This document shows, in pieces, positions 25,501 to 33,868 of a stretch of 64,000 nucleotides of DNA. Each line of letters starts with the position of its first letter. The stretch's first letter is position 1. Position numbers and translations under genes: made by a program. Source of the DNA: Axinella damicornis (lineage: Eukaryota; Porifera; Demospongiae; Axinellida; Axinellidae); the NCBI GenBank assembly GCA_963931865.1, contig OZ007518.1, positions 8,484,361 to 8,548,360 of the forward strand, written 5' to 3'. The notes below the pieces were generated by a model. That model worked only from the letters and a program-made list of their open reading frames with translations. It made no database searches and was not told where the DNA came from.

Positions 25501-28500
25501 TGAAGTTCTGCCAATTCCTCTAGCGTTGAGTCACTCTTGGTAGAGGCTGAGGGTGCGCGTGAGAGAGTGTCGGCAGTGTGGAGGTTCTTTCCAGGGACGT
25601 GTTCAATCGAGTAATCGAACCTGTCGAGTCTAAGATGGAATCTGAGGACGCGAGGGGGTAGGCTGTCCAAACGCTTGGTTCCCAACAGTGGCACAAGGGG
25701 TTTGTGATCCGTCTCAATCTCGATGTGTTTGCCCAAGATGTAGTCGGCGAACTTTTCGCATGCCCAGGTTGTAGCAAGTGCCTCTCTTTCAATTTGAGCA
25801 TAGCGTTGTTCCGTGTTGGTCATCGAACGTGAGGTGTACGCTATCGGCTTCCAGTCGGTGCCCACTTGCTGCAGCAGTACAGCTCCTAGACCGTACGAGG
25901 AAGCATCAGCAGAAATTCTTGTCCGTGCTTCAGGGTCATACAGTGCGAGGGTTGTAGGTTTTGCAAGTTCCTGCTTGACTTGGCTGAATGCATTGCTCTG
26001 CGCAGGGCCCCACACCCATGCATTAGACTTGCTCAATAGCTCACGTAGCGGCTGGGTGAGCTCTGCGAGATTGGGTGTGAACTTTCCGAGCTGGTTCACC
26101 ATGCCCAGGAAACGTCTGAGTTCGGGGACTGTGGTCGGGGCGCTCATTTCGGTGACTGCTGTGGTCTTGTCCGGGTCGGCCCGGATGCCAGTTTCGTCAA
26201 TCATATGTCCCAGGAATTTGAGGCTTCTCTTTCCGAACTCACACTTCTGCGGATTGAGTGTTGCCCCAGCTGCCTCGATGCGGGTGAGTGCAGCCTCCAG
26301 GCGAGCATCATGCTCAGCTTGGTCCTTTCCAAATATGAGGATGTCGTCCATCTGACAGAGGACATCTGGCAATCCCGTGAAGATCTCACTCATTCGCCTT
26401 TGAAAGTGTTCAGGGGCACTTGAGATGCCAAAGGGGAGCTTATTAAAGCAGTACCTTCCGGCAGGCGTAATGAAAGTGGTGAGGAGGCGTGACGACTGGG
26501 ATAGGGGGATTTGCCAAAACCCACTGTTGGCGTCCAACTTGGAGAAGATTTTTGTTCCTGTGAGTTGGGCCAGTGTCTCGTCCACTTTCGGCAGGGGGTG
26601 GACTTCCCTCAGCACGCTCTCGTTGAGGGGCTTCAGGTCTACGCAAATGCGAATTGCACCAGACTTTTTCGGCACCACTACCATCCCGGCACACCATGGG
26701 GTGGGTTCAATGACCTTGGAGATCACACCCATTTCCTCCATTTTGTTCATTTCTTCGGTGACCTTGGAACGGAGTGGTAGTGGGACGTGCCGTGGGGTGC
26801 ACAGAGAGTATGGCTTAGCATCCTGCAGGCTTGAGTTTTATTTCATACTCTTCTCCGAGGTTGCCTAGCCCCTGGAAGACTCGAGGGAATTTCTCCCGAA
26901 TGCGGTCTGCGGATGCTGTGGTCGTGTCACTGGTAGAGGTCTCGTCCACTCTGGCTACCAGGTTGAGAGCTGTGATAGCTGGAAGTCCCAGCAGATTGTT
27001 CTTCAGCCCTTTCACTACAAACACCTGTTGTGTTGATGCCCTTCCTTGGTAAGAAAGGTGACCCTTGAATTGACCCAGCACTTGCAGGGGGTTTCTGGCA
27101 GGACCAAACAGCTGTTTATCAGAGGTGCTAAGTGAAGGTTTTCCCAGCAGCTGCCAAGAATCTTGGGAAACAGCTGTCACTTCCGCTCCAGTATCTAGTT
27201 TGAACAGTGTCTCTTGATCACTAATACAGATACTGGAGAACCAGGCTTTGTCTTGCTTGGAGGACATCGTGTCCAGAAACGCGGTCTCCAAGCTGCTCTC
27301 TTCAGAAAGGGTCGAAACAGATTTGGAATAGCAATGGGCACTATAGTGTCCCTTGCGCTGGCATTTGTGACAGGTAGCATCTTTTGCTGGGCACTTGTCT
27401 CGAGGATGCTGCCCTCTCCCACAGCGAGTGCACTGTTTGGTCTGTGAGGAGTGCGCCTTTTCTTTGCTGGGGCCTCCTTGGCTGCCCATGCGTTGATGGT
27501 CCCTCCCAATGGGTCGTTTCCTGCGATTTGCACCGGGGTGGACCGCCTCAAGACAGGTCGGCTCTTTCGAATTCACTCCTTTGAGGACTTTCTGCTGTTG
27601 CTGGACCGCTTCTTTTTGACGTATAGTCTTTTTTGCTGTCTCGAGTGTCAGCTTGGGGTCCATCTGCATCTTTTCAGAGAGAGCATGGTCACGAATTCCA
27701 ACCACGAGTCGATCGCGGATCATCTCGGTCTTCATGCCCCCATAGTCGCAATTGTCTGCCAGGTTGTAGAGGACCATGATGTATTCCTTGGCTGTTTCTC
27801 TGCTGAGCTGGTTCCTTATCACGTTCTTGCGGACGTGAAAGAACTCGTCGAATTTGGCAAGGATCAGATCGTACTCCTTGCGATCGTCTTCCGTTGCGTT
27901 GGTCGAGGTGAGCACGGCCTCCGCTTCCTCCCCTAGGCAATATAGGAATGTGCTGATCTGCTTGATCGCGTCCTCTTCAACTAGGCCCGACGCGACACGA
28001 AACTGCTGGAATCGCCGCTTCCAGCGGGGCCAGTCATCTGGGTCTCGAAAGTTGAAGGGATCAGGAGGTTGAAGGCGAATCTGTGCCATTGCGAGGTACT
28101 CGATCACGACGCTGCCACCATGTGGTATTGTCTCATCACTTGAACAATATGATAGCAAGAACTCAACTGGTACAGCACGTGGCATACACTATAGCACAAT
28201 GTCTAAATATAGTAACCACAAATACGTAATGCATACTACTAATAATAGTTCACTACAGTTCATACCACAATTATGTGCTGCACTCAAGCAGTGGTAACTG
28301 TGTGTTTTACATTCCTAACCACAACAACCTCGTTCCCACGTCAACACGGCCTGGGACTGAAGGTAAACCTAAAGTGCTGATGAGAAGTGAAGCTATAATT
28401 GCTGAGTGGGAAGCGAGGCAACTAATCGTGCAGTGTGGAGGTCAAATCTGGGCTAGTGCGACTATATATATATATTTGTCTGTAACGCATTTGAAGTGGC

Positions 28501-29581
28501 CCCACACGTAAATTACGTGTTGGACCCCCCCCCCCGTGCGCGCGTATACAACCTGCACGCGCAACCTTTGTCCTGTACAAAATGAATGAGTCGGTTTCTG
28601 ACAATTGACAAGGCAAAGAGTGTCGCGACATCGAGGGAGAACTGATGAGGTGAGGAGGGAGACTGCCAGAGCGGCTGACCGCAAGAGACTTGGCAGGCAC
28701 AATGAAGTTGACGTTCGCTGTTCACAGAGACTCCCTATCACTCGTGGTTATGTTCTGAAACTGCCAAATTGTATCAAAGCTTCCCGCGAGGCATCTCTGC
28801 GTGGTCAGCCACGTATGCACTAGTTATGGAATCTGAAAAGTAGGAGTGCCTTGAGACACTTGAGGTTGTGCAGGCTTCCAGTTGGAGTACCAGGAAGCAC
28901 TGGATTCCCCGCCATCCTGTGCGGCCCCTTAAAGAGGCCGTACAGCCTAGGGTTGAATGCATTGGAATCTTCTCCACTAGAGCTTTCGATTTGAATTATG
29001 TCAATTTTGCTGAGATACAAAGGCTACCACTACCGAGAACAAACTTCAGTACATAAATCCTCCGTATAAGTTTGTCTACGCACATTGTGTCACATGACAT
29101 GTGTCCAACCTCCTGTGCTTATTACCCAATGCATGCATATGTGCATGAAGCAATCATCAGTCAGTCAGTCAGTCGCTTCAAACAGTTTAGCTAAGGAATT
29201 TACGGACTTCATATGAACAGTCAACATATGGGGTATCTAGCTGATACAAGTCAAGGTGATTCTTTCACCGTATTTCAGCTCCCTCCTAGTGGCTCCACCC
29301 CTTTTGTCCTCCATATCCAAATGTTGAGACCTCATTGTGGTAGTTAGCATGTGGCCTTTCCTAAATCGTGTGTGGGGTAAGTATTCCATGAATTCACTTT
29401 ATAATCGTTCCCTCAATGTACTCTTCAATGCTTTGTGAATTATAAACAACCCAAGACACATCAGCCCGAGGGGGTGTTTGTAATCCATACAACACATGCA
29501 TACCGTATATCCACTGTCCCGCCTGAGCCCACTATATCGTACACACACCTGTATCTTACACACACACACACACACACACAA

Positions 29582-29626
<45 letters not shown>

Positions 29627-32471
29627 AGCCTGCTCTGGAGCACCCAGAGGAACCTGACATTGCTCTAGCCAGCAACCTGGAGAGACAGCTGCTCTACACT
29701 TCCCGACCCAGCCTACTAGAAGCCCGGCCTGTGAGTACATCAGCTTAGGCTATGTACTGTACTGTACTGTATAGTCGCAATGACAAATAATGTAGGGCCT
29801 AGTGTTACATCAGGCTATTAGTATTGTGCTAATGCTGTTCACCAGAGACGCTATTGCATAAGGCTATCTCATGCATATGCAGTGAAGGAGGTGAGACTTT
29901 GAGACACCTCTCAAGAGAGAGTGGTTGTATATAGGCCATGCTAATGCGTTTGCCATGAGGAAGGCGAGAGCTTGGGCCAGACATCTGCATAGGGAGCTGT
30001 GCTTTGGACCGAACTCACATGGACACAATTAGGGAGCAGTAGCTGAAATGAGTGAAGCGAGTGAAGTATTTGTGTATAAGTTATGCCTTTGGTGTGTTGG
30101 ATTCACGGTGGATTCATGTGGAGTTGCTAATATATCTCCCTGCAGATTGAACTAGAGTCTCGTGGAAGATCTCCGACTGATGTAATTATTGCAAACATTG
30201 AAACAACTGTGTGAAAGTGGCTTACATACATAGTCATACATGACATAGAGGTGCTGCTACCTGAGCTACAAATATATTTAGACAGAGGATTTATATGTAG
30301 TGAAGTTCCTAACAGGCTTTTGGAAATCATTCCTGCAAATTAGCCTATAATTCTATTCTTGTATTTCCTAATACACAATCCATTATTCTTATCTACTGAG
30401 TACAGGCATGACATTGGGCTGTTAACCACCAGTCACTTGAACATACATAGCGCACAATTCATACTCTTGGCCCCAGCCCCCTCTACACACACACACACAC
30501 ACACACACACCTCACACACACCACACCTCACACACACACACACACCTCACACACACACCTCACACACACCTCACACACACCTCACACACACACATACGCC
30601 TCAACACACACACCACACACACACACACCTCAACACACACACACACACCTCACACACACACACACCTCACACATACACACACACACACAACTCCAGGCAA
30701 CGTACGGCACAAAATAATTTCAAGCAGACTGCATGCACAAAGGTGACAATACATCTACGACACTCAAGGTGGCTCCTCTTCATGGGGAGCATGCCTAAAT
30801 GTTGGAATGTAATATGGGGGAGGGAGAAATAAGGGGAAGTAGGAGGATTGAGGCGAAGGGAAGAAGGGAGAGGAGGATCGAGACGGAGGAGGGAAAGGGA
30901 AGGGGAGGAGGGGAAAGGTGCATGGGTAGAGTGAGAGTAGAGAGTGGAGGAGGAGACGAGGGATCGTAGCTAGTGCACAAAGTAGACATGAACATAGAAA
31001 TTGGTGGAAGAGTAAACAGGCAACTTTCTCCCATTACTAGAGCAACACAGCTGCCTATAACGACATTTCCACACCACTACCCATGGAGTCCACACCACTA
31101 CCCAGTTTGACAGAACAACAGTCATATAATATCATATAAGCAGTTCCTTCAGAAGTATGTTACAGTACCTTTCTAAGTTCATTGTTCTACTGAGCAGCTT
31201 CTCCTTCAGTTTGTTGTTGTGGTGTTCCAGCTGTTTGAACTAAATGAGCAATGGCAGTAGCACCTTCCATAGCATGGTGACCCACTGCTCTCCAGCTTGA
31301 TCGTTTCGTCAACTGTATAAGGTCGATTCCTCCACAGGCTGTTTAAGGATCTCATGGAGACACTCATGTGTTAGAGAGGCAGAGGATGTTACTTCTAGTC
31401 GCTAGCATGGCCTTGAACAATGTTGCTCGATGGCCTGGTTGGTAGTCACTCGCCTGTTGAAGTGTTTGTGACCAGGATCGAAATGCATGGAATCAAGCTG
31501 TTTTAAGAAAGAACTCTGGATCAACAGATCAGCAATTTTATCTGCCCTTTGAACAAAGCGATCAAGAGCTTCAGAAGGAAACAGTGAATCAACCAAGGAC
31601 ACTTTTTGACAACCAATCTTGACCCAGTTGCAACACGTCTGTGCCCACTCCCTCAGTTCAGAGTAGGAGCCTCATCCACACACTCTTCACCACTAGTTCT
31701 CCCCCTCCTCTCACACACCACTCACCCTCTCTCTATCCAAAGAGGCCATCTCCACAGTGTGGCTATCTGTCAACTCCATCATCTCTTCCTCCTAATGGTA
31801 AAGTGATGGAGTAGCACTGTAATTCAATTCAAAGTGTAGCCACACCCACAGAAGCACTGTATTCACTGCACAGTACTTGTATAGTAGCCATGACAGCAAA
31901 TTCCTGGTACAATAACTGTGCACATACAAGTACAGGATACAGTCTACTCATACAAACAGCTGCTTCATTCTTTCTTCTTGGAAATCTGTGGAGGCCCAGG
32001 ATTGACTTCACTATAGTTGGATGCCTATTCCACAGTAGCTGGACGGATCACAACACTGACATTATGCACTGTCGGCTAGATTCATAGCTAGCTAGCACGA
32101 CTAGGTAGTTATCTCGGCACGGTTCTTATAAGCAGCAGCACCGCCTTAATTCCTTCTTTACCATTACCTCCCTCTCCTTCTCCTCATTCTCTCCCCTCGG
32201 GACAGATGGACTACGGAGTTCAAACCAAACTGTCACAGCAACCTCGTTCCCAGACGCCAAGCCTTCCCAAGCGGTCTGGGACTCTGGGCACCACCCTACG
32301 GAACAGCCTTTGGAGTCAACTATAAGGACAGTGCCAGAGGGAGCGCTAATGGTAGAGGGCCTACCGGAGGAGGCCAACGCCATTGGAGCCGAAGAAAACG
32401 ACAGAGACAGAGTCACGCTCATCAATGGACACAGTTTACGCGTGCACAGGGCGTTTGCCGCCAAAAGTTGA
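11748..32471 (+). CDS. SLC26-family anion exchanger (SulP + STAS), 17 exons
   Basis: Exons: 11748-12234, 12499-12609, 13403-13626, 14449-14622, 16801-16968, 18009-18112, 18217-18361, 18840-19031, 19419-19514, 19915-20115, 22273-22431, 22777-22924, 23018-23127, 23830-23997, 29629-29730, 31662-31797, 32206-32471 (2991 bp, 996 residues). All phases fit. Family signature: [18 protein letters not shown], then [20 protein letters not shown] and [17 protein letters not shown]. Multiple membrane segments run to exon 10 ([18 protein letters not shown]). A STAS domain follows in exons 11-14 ([15 protein letters not shown] ... [15 protein letters not shown] ... VLLASP), split by a charged linker. The cytosolic N-terminus is Ser/Arg-rich. 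The family exchanges sulfate, chloride, bicarbonate or oxalate; the substrate cannot be read here. The end of exon 6 is uncertain by one codon (18109 or 18112). Introns carry tRNAs, MITEs and an antisense LTR element. Confidence 0.92.
14120..14382. repeat. CCT/CCCT-rich microsatellite upstream of SLC26 exon 4
   Basis: Imperfect (CCT)n with C runs, followed by more pyrimidines up to the acceptor at 14448. In frame it gives only Pro/Ser low-complexity sequence. Confidence 0.95.
14813..14884 (-). tRNA. tRNA-Pro (TGG)
   Basis: 72 nt on the minus strand, starting GGCTTGTTGGTCTAGGGG and ending ATCCCGGACAAGCCC. Anticodon stem CTCGC/GCGAG with loop TTTGGGT gives anticodon TGG. The TTCAAAT T-loop and a closed acceptor stem (GGCTTGT/ACAAGCC) are present. 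It lies in an SLC26 intron, opposite in strand to the host. Confidence 0.92.
15489..16097. mobile_element. MITE, TAGCC family, 609 bp
   Basis: Terminal inverted repeats of about 70 bp begin TAGCCTCGTTCCCAGGC and extend through the ctctcgttctcggaag block and an accttgggg-like C/G run. Flanking 9-mers aggggaccc (15480-15488) and gggggaccc (16098-16106) match 8 of 9. The interior has no intact gene. A diverged inner fragment of the same family appears near 48290-48430. Confidence 0.85.
16113..16405. repeat. Inverted duplication arm A (with tRNA-Pro)
   Basis: This block, including the tRNA at 16245-16316, is the reverse complement of 21838-22124 with scattered differences. Shared flanks include gaagggcgacaaaaagctac next to the tRNA 3' end. 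Confidence 0.8.
16245..16316 (-). tRNA. tRNA-Pro (TGG)
   Basis: 72 nt, same sequence as the copy at 14813-14884 (minus strand). Anticodon TGG, complete cloverleaf elements, inside an SLC26 intron. Confidence 0.92.
16542..16588. repeat. Poly(C) run of 47
   Basis: Uninterrupted C run in the SLC26 intron before exon 5; the length is probably approximate. Confidence 0.95.
17023..17092. repeat. Decamer minisatellite (TCTAGTAATC)n
   Basis: Seven to eight copies of a 10-bp unit ctctagtaat/ctccagtaat directly after the exon 5 donor region of SLC26. A related array is at 19740-19893. Confidence 0.9.
18367..18773. repeat. CCCT microsatellite before SLC26 exon 8
   Basis: About 400 bp of (CCCT)n-rich sequence with 40-50 bp higher-order periodicity (ccttccccctctttt...). 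It lies 66 bp before the acceptor of exon 8. Confidence 0.95.
19170..19395. repeat. CCT/CATC pyrimidine tract before SLC26 exon 9
   Basis: Low-complexity C/T tract with a repeating tccatcatccctcctcc-like unit. It ends close to the acceptor at 19418. Confidence 0.9.
19740..19893. repeat. Decamer minisatellite (TCTCCAGTAA)n
   Basis: About 15 copies of atctccagta/atctcctgta/atccccagta. It ends ~20 bp before the exon 10 acceptor of SLC26 and uses the same decamer as 17023-17092. Confidence 0.92.
20349..21140 (+). repeat. Dispersed composite repeat, copy 1 (interrupted)
   Basis: Starts near gcacagcaggggctaag..atcggtttgtgtc with a (gtct)n block and ends near gcgcatggggtacgtgctctgctgagcacctctag. 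A second copy is at 21525-21735 and a third, more diverged, at 45720-46110. Copy 1 is split by the MITE at 20502-21080. Confidence 0.75.
20502..21080. mobile_element. MITE, TACCGTA family, with HIRAN-like remnant
   Basis: 579 bp with ~40-bp inverted termini TACCGTATGGCCGGAAAATT ... AATTTTCCGGCCATACGGTA and a TA duplication. The interior (about 20694-20890) holds a frame-broken coding remnant: [24 protein letters not shown] and [17 protein letters not shown]. This matches the order of a HIRAN-like domain. The unoccupied form of the insertion site is seen in repeat copy 2 at about 21670-21685. Confidence 0.8.
21323..21396 (+). tRNA. tRNA-Pro (TGG), variant with 2-nt D-loop insertion
   Basis: Same as the other tRNA-Pro copies, but with an extra TA in the D loop (ggtctaTAggggtatg), giving 74 nt. 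Stems and the B box are intact. Function is uncertain. Confidence 0.75.
21525..21735 (+). repeat. Dispersed composite repeat, copy 2
   Basis: Second copy of the 20349-21140 repeat, without the nested MITE; followed, as in copy 1, by shared sequence leading into a tRNA-Pro. Confidence 0.75.
21838..22124. repeat. Inverted duplication arm B (with tRNA-Pro)
   Basis: Reverse complement of 16113-16405, covering the tRNA at 21917-21988 and flanks on both sides down to caaagcccaggcaaagcaac. Confidence 0.8.
21917..21988 (+). tRNA. tRNA-Pro (TGG)
   Basis: 72 nt starting GGCTTGTTGGTCTAGG, anticodon TGG, intact stems. Inside the large SLC26 intron between exons 10 and 11. Confidence 0.92.
22440..22690. 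repeat. Purine-rich (GGGA/GGA) tract after SLC26 exon 11
   Basis: Low-complexity G/A tract on the sense strand just downstream of the donor at 22432. It is an exception to the usual pyrimidine tract at acceptors. Confidence 0.9.
24101..24249 (-). repeat. 3' LTR
   Basis: 149 bp, ends TG...CA, identical to the 5' LTR apart from one G/T difference near 24181. On the element's strand it is preceded by the purine tract gagaaagggaga (24250-24261), the likely polypurine tract. Confidence 0.95.
24260..24868 (-). CDS. Integrase C-terminal part of the LTR element (out of frame)
   Basis: Frame carrying the end of the integrase core ([20 protein letters not shown] with the catalytic Glu) and a C-terminal domain. 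It continues the pol protein after a one-base frame break near 24869, where the sequence leaves the frame just after [10 protein letters not shown]. Either a mutation of this copy or a sequencing error. Confidence 0.8.
   Translation of the reverse strand, partial: EFAEFAATYNFAHVTSSPHYPQSNGHAERAVKTVKGLLKDSSDPYLSLLSYRTTPLPWCELSPAELLMGRRIRSDLPQSRQTLTPQWPYLQEFKVRNEEYKLRQKRDFDHCHRTRDLPDIPIDTDVCITTDGSSTSGRVIAPADGPRSYIVETPSGEVRRNRSQLNIVPGCHSNTSTVRDRSPIRTRSRTGTNISPPDRLSL
24798..26750 (-). CDS. Pol: reverse transcriptase, RNase H, integrase (broken at 3' end)
   Basis: The frame is open from about 26820 (no Met is required in the mature protein). [14 protein letters not shown] and the QMDDILIFG active site (Gln where Tyr is common). 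RNase [15 protein letters not shown] and ETDHKPL. Integrase: zinc finger HxGHQG...CPEC, core Asp in [11 protein letters not shown] and VSDNGPQ. The frame then runs into unrelated residues after the break near 24869. Confidence 0.9.
   Translation of the reverse strand: MNKMEEMGVISKVIEPTPWCAGMVVVPKKSGAIRICVDLKPLNESVLREVHPLPKVDETLAQLTGTKIFSKLDANSGFWQIPLSQSSRLLTTFITPAGRYCFNKLPFGISSAPEHFQRRMSEIFTGLPDVLCQMDDILIFGKDQAEHDARLEAALTRIEAAGATLNPQKCEFGKRSLKFLGHMIDETGIRADPDKTTAVTEMSAPTTVPELRRFLGMVNQLGKFTPNLAELTQPLRELLSKSNAWVWGPAQSNAFSQVKQELAKPTTLALYDPEARTRISADASSYGLGAVLLQQVGTDWKPIAYTSRSMTNTEQRYAQIEREALATTWACEKFADYILGKHIEIETDHKPLVPLLGTKRLDSLPPRVLRFHLRLDRFDYSIEHVPGKNLHTADTLSRAPSASTKSDSTLEELAELHMEACIAHLPASKDRLDTYRRAQKADHTCSLLIKYCRDGWPGKNSVDPVAKPYWEVQSELTLGDDLLLCGSRVVVPEALREETLEKLHQGHQGIVRCRLRAQTSVWWPGVSKQIADLVKRCPECTRDATPNKEPLMPTSLPDHPWQKVGSDLFALKGANYLIVVDYFSRYPEVVQLKSTTSQSIITSLKSIFSRQGIPEILVSDNGPQYSSRVCRVCSYVQLCTCDQQPSLPTE
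26815..28089 (-). CDS. Gag-protease of the LTR element
   Basis: Start [14 protein letters not shown] at 28089, the first Met after the primer binding site. A capsid-like region is followed by two CCHC knuckles ([14 protein letters not shown] and [14 protein letters not shown]) and an aspartic protease with KLDTGAEVT. It ends at a TAA (26815-26817), where the pol frame takes over in another frame. Protease inside the gag frame, with the shift after it, is not the usual position for programmed frameshifting. Confidence 0.85.
   Translation of the reverse strand: MAQIRLQPPDPFNFRDPDDWPRWKRRFQQFRVASGLVEEDAIKQISTFLYCLGEEAEAVLTSTNATEDDRKEYDLILAKFDEFFHVRKNVIRNQLSRETAKEYIMVLYNLADNCDYGGMKTEMIRDRLVVGIRDHALSEKMQMDPKLTLETAKKTIRQKEAVQQQQKVLKGVNSKEPTCLEAVHPGANRRKRPIGRDHQRMGSQGGPSKEKAHSSQTKQCTRCGRGQHPRDKCPAKDATCHKCQRKGHYSAHCYSKSVSTLSEESSLETAFLDTMSSKQDKAWFSSICISDQETLFKLDTGAEVTAVSQDSWQLLGKPSLSTSDKQLFGPARNPLQVLGQFKGHLSYQGRASTQQVFVVKGLKNNLLGLPAITALNLVARVDETSTSDTTTASADRIREKFPRVFQGLGNLGEEYEIKLKPAGC
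28102..28120 (-). other. Candidate primer binding site
   Basis: Immediately inside the 5' LTR on the minus strand: TGGTGGCAGCGTCGTGATC. The first 11 nt would pair with a tRNA 3' end ...CGCUGCCACCA, as in some animal tRNA-Leu; the primer identity is tentative. Confidence 0.6.
28121..28269 (-). repeat. 5' LTR
   Basis: 149 bp copy upstream of gag on the element's strand; target duplication attat follows at 28270-28274. Confidence 0.95.
29560..29628. repeat. (CA)n(CT)n(CA)n against SLC26 exon 15 acceptor
   Basis: Compound dinucleotide repeat that runs straight into acacag|CCTGCTCTG. The 3' splice site is built from the microsatellite. Confidence 0.95.
30486..30690. repeat. CA-rich imperfect microsatellite
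   Basis: (CACACACCT)-like variants of (CA)n in the SLC26 intron between exons 15 and 16. No exon was found next to it. Confidence 0.95.
32241..32287. mobile_element. Possible exonised foldback sequence in SLC26 exon 17
   Basis: acctcgttcccagac...gtctgggactctgg has the terminal motif and partial dyad of the TAGCC-family MITEs, yet lies inside the coding part of the last SLC26 exon. The match is short (about 13 nt per side). Confidence 0.35.
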
Positions 32472-32479
32472 ATTACCGC

Positions 32480-32681
32480 GGATACCAACCAATCAAATTT
32501 GAGTATTACCAGGTCACGCGTTTCCAGGTCACGCGTTTTCTGGCCGGCTGCTGCGGGTATATAAAGCGAGTTCAGTTGCGTCTAAGCCATTCGGGCGAGG
32601 TTTAGCTCGGGTGAGGTTAAGGTGAGGTGAGCCCTCAGCTTAACCTTACCCTTGCTGCATGCCTTTCGCCGCCAGGGTAAG
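32480..32681 (+). promoter_or_regulatory. Candidate TATA/CCAAT promoter and 5' exon
   Basis: CCAATCAAA at about 32489, two cacgcgttt boxes near 32515-32540, tatataaag at about 32559 and a likely start ~25-30 bp later. The transcript would contain ATGCCTTTCGCCGCCAG followed by a strong donor G|gtaagt near 32680. It is only 10 bp past the SLC26 stop codon. Confidence 0.45.
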
Positions 32682-33167
32682 TTCAGGTATAGGTAGTGGG
32701 GGGTGGGAGCATTGGGGGGTGGGAGCATTGGGGGGAGTGGGAGCATTGGGGGGAGTGGGAGCATTGGGGGGAGTGGGAGCATTGGGGGGGGGTGGGAGCA
32801 TTGGGGGGTGGGGCTAGGGTGGGAGCATGGGGGGTGGGGCTAGGGTGGGAGCATGGGGGGTGGGGCTAGGGTGGGAGCATGGGGGGTGGGGCTACGGTGG
32901 GAGCATGGGGGGTGGGGCTAGGGTGGGAGCATGGGGGGTGGGGCTAGGGTGGGAGCATGGGGGGTGGGGCTAGGGTGGGAGCATGGGGGGTGGGGCTAGG
33001 GTGGGAGCATGGGGGGTGGGAGCATGGGGGGTGGGAGCATGGGGTGTAGGGCTGGGGGGGGGGGGGGGGGGGGGGTTGGTGTGATACATTGGTTGATGGG
33101 GGGGGGGGGGGGGGGGGGGGGTTGGTGTGATACATTGGTTGATTGTGTTTTGTTTATTAATGTTTAT

Positions 33168-33202
<35 letters not shown>

Positions 33203-33669
33203 GGTGTGATACATTGGTTGATTGTGTTTTGTTTATTAATGTTTATGGGGGGGGGGGGGGGGGGGGGGGGGTTGGTGTGTTACATTGGTTGATTGTGTTT
33301 TGTTTATTAATGTTTATGCATCCAAATTGTGCCGTGTAAATAATATAATATGTTTGAGTACTAGGCCTGTGCACTTTGCATCACCAACCATGCAATGATT
33401 AACTACAGAATAAATCCGTTGTCTGATGATGCAATCGTGTCATAGGACACTTATAGCTCAAGAACTGCAAACAAAGACATCTAATGTTTAATTTTAACTG
33501 TCTATTAATTTGTCAGATAGGAGGTATTCTGGCCAAGACACTGCAAACTCAACAGTACATGGAAATTATCAGTATGTTGCATGGCCAGAGCAGAGTAGAA
33601 CTAGCTCATGATACTTGTTACTGCATGTTCAGGAATGCCAGGTCTCGATCAGGGTACAGTGCAAGATGA
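32659..33669 (+). CDS. Tentative two-exon small gene
   Basis: Exon 1 would be about 32659-32679 (MPFAAR, followed by the donor gtaagt). Exon 2 would be 33520-33669, after the acceptor tttgtcag, starting IGGILAKTLQTQQYMEII and ending ...SGYSAR-stop. Phase 0 fits. The product of about 56 residues has a basic, possibly mitochondrial-type start. I do not recognise it. The intron is almost entirely G-rich repeats. It could equally be a spurious join. Confidence 0.25.
32695..33060. repeat. G-rich minisatellite (G-quadruplex-prone)
   Basis: Units of ~15-28 bp, ggtgggagcattgggggg then ggggctagggtgggagcatg, about 17 copies. Every unit has several G3+ runs on the plus strand. Confidence 0.95.
33056..33320. 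repeat. Poly(G)-spaced tandem repeat
   Basis: Repeating block of poly(G) plus ttggtgtgatacattggttg, extended in later units by attgtgttttgtttattaat and gtttat; four blocks. Confidence 0.95.
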
Positions 33670-33720
33670 GGGGTGGAACTCGGTACAATAATTATTCATT
33701 ATTTTGGTATGCAACTATGC

Positions 33721-33868
33721 ATGTGAGGTCAAACTTGTGCATGTGAGGTCAAACTTGTGCATGTGAGGTCAAACTTGTGCATGTGAGGTCAAACTTGTGC
33801 ATGTGAGGTCAAACTTGTGCATGTGAGGTCAAACTTGTGCATGTGAGGTCAAACTTGTGCATGTGAGG
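33721..33868. repeat. Perfect 20-bp tandem repeat x7
   Basis: Unit ATGTGAGGTCAAACTTGTGC, seven identical copies plus a partial one. Identity between units implies recent expansion. Contiguous units without spacers exclude a CRISPR array. Confidence 0.97.

Larger units (their letters stand above)
24101..28269 (-). mobile_element. Ty3/gypsy-type LTR retrotransposon, inserted antisense in SLC26
   Basis: 149-bp LTRs at 24101-24249 and 28121-28269 (TGTGGTAT...ATACCACA) differ at one position by eye. They are bounded by the 5-bp target duplication attat (24096-24100, 28270-28274). Minus-strand order: primer binding site, gag with two zinc knuckles, protease, reverse transcriptase, RNase H, integrase, polypurine tract. 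This is the Ty3/gypsy order. The single LTR difference implies recent insertion, yet two frame breaks are visible (near 26820 and 24869). Confidence 0.95.

Noticed and set aside
31172..31602. Minus-strand coiled-coil-like pieces ([32 protein letters not shown])
   Set aside because: Splice-like borders exist for the first, but no further exons could be joined. Perhaps a gene remnant inside the SLC26 intron.
33721..33868. Regular 20-bp repeats resembling a CRISPR array
   Set aside because: Units are contiguous with no unique spacers, in an animal genome; it is a tandem repeat.
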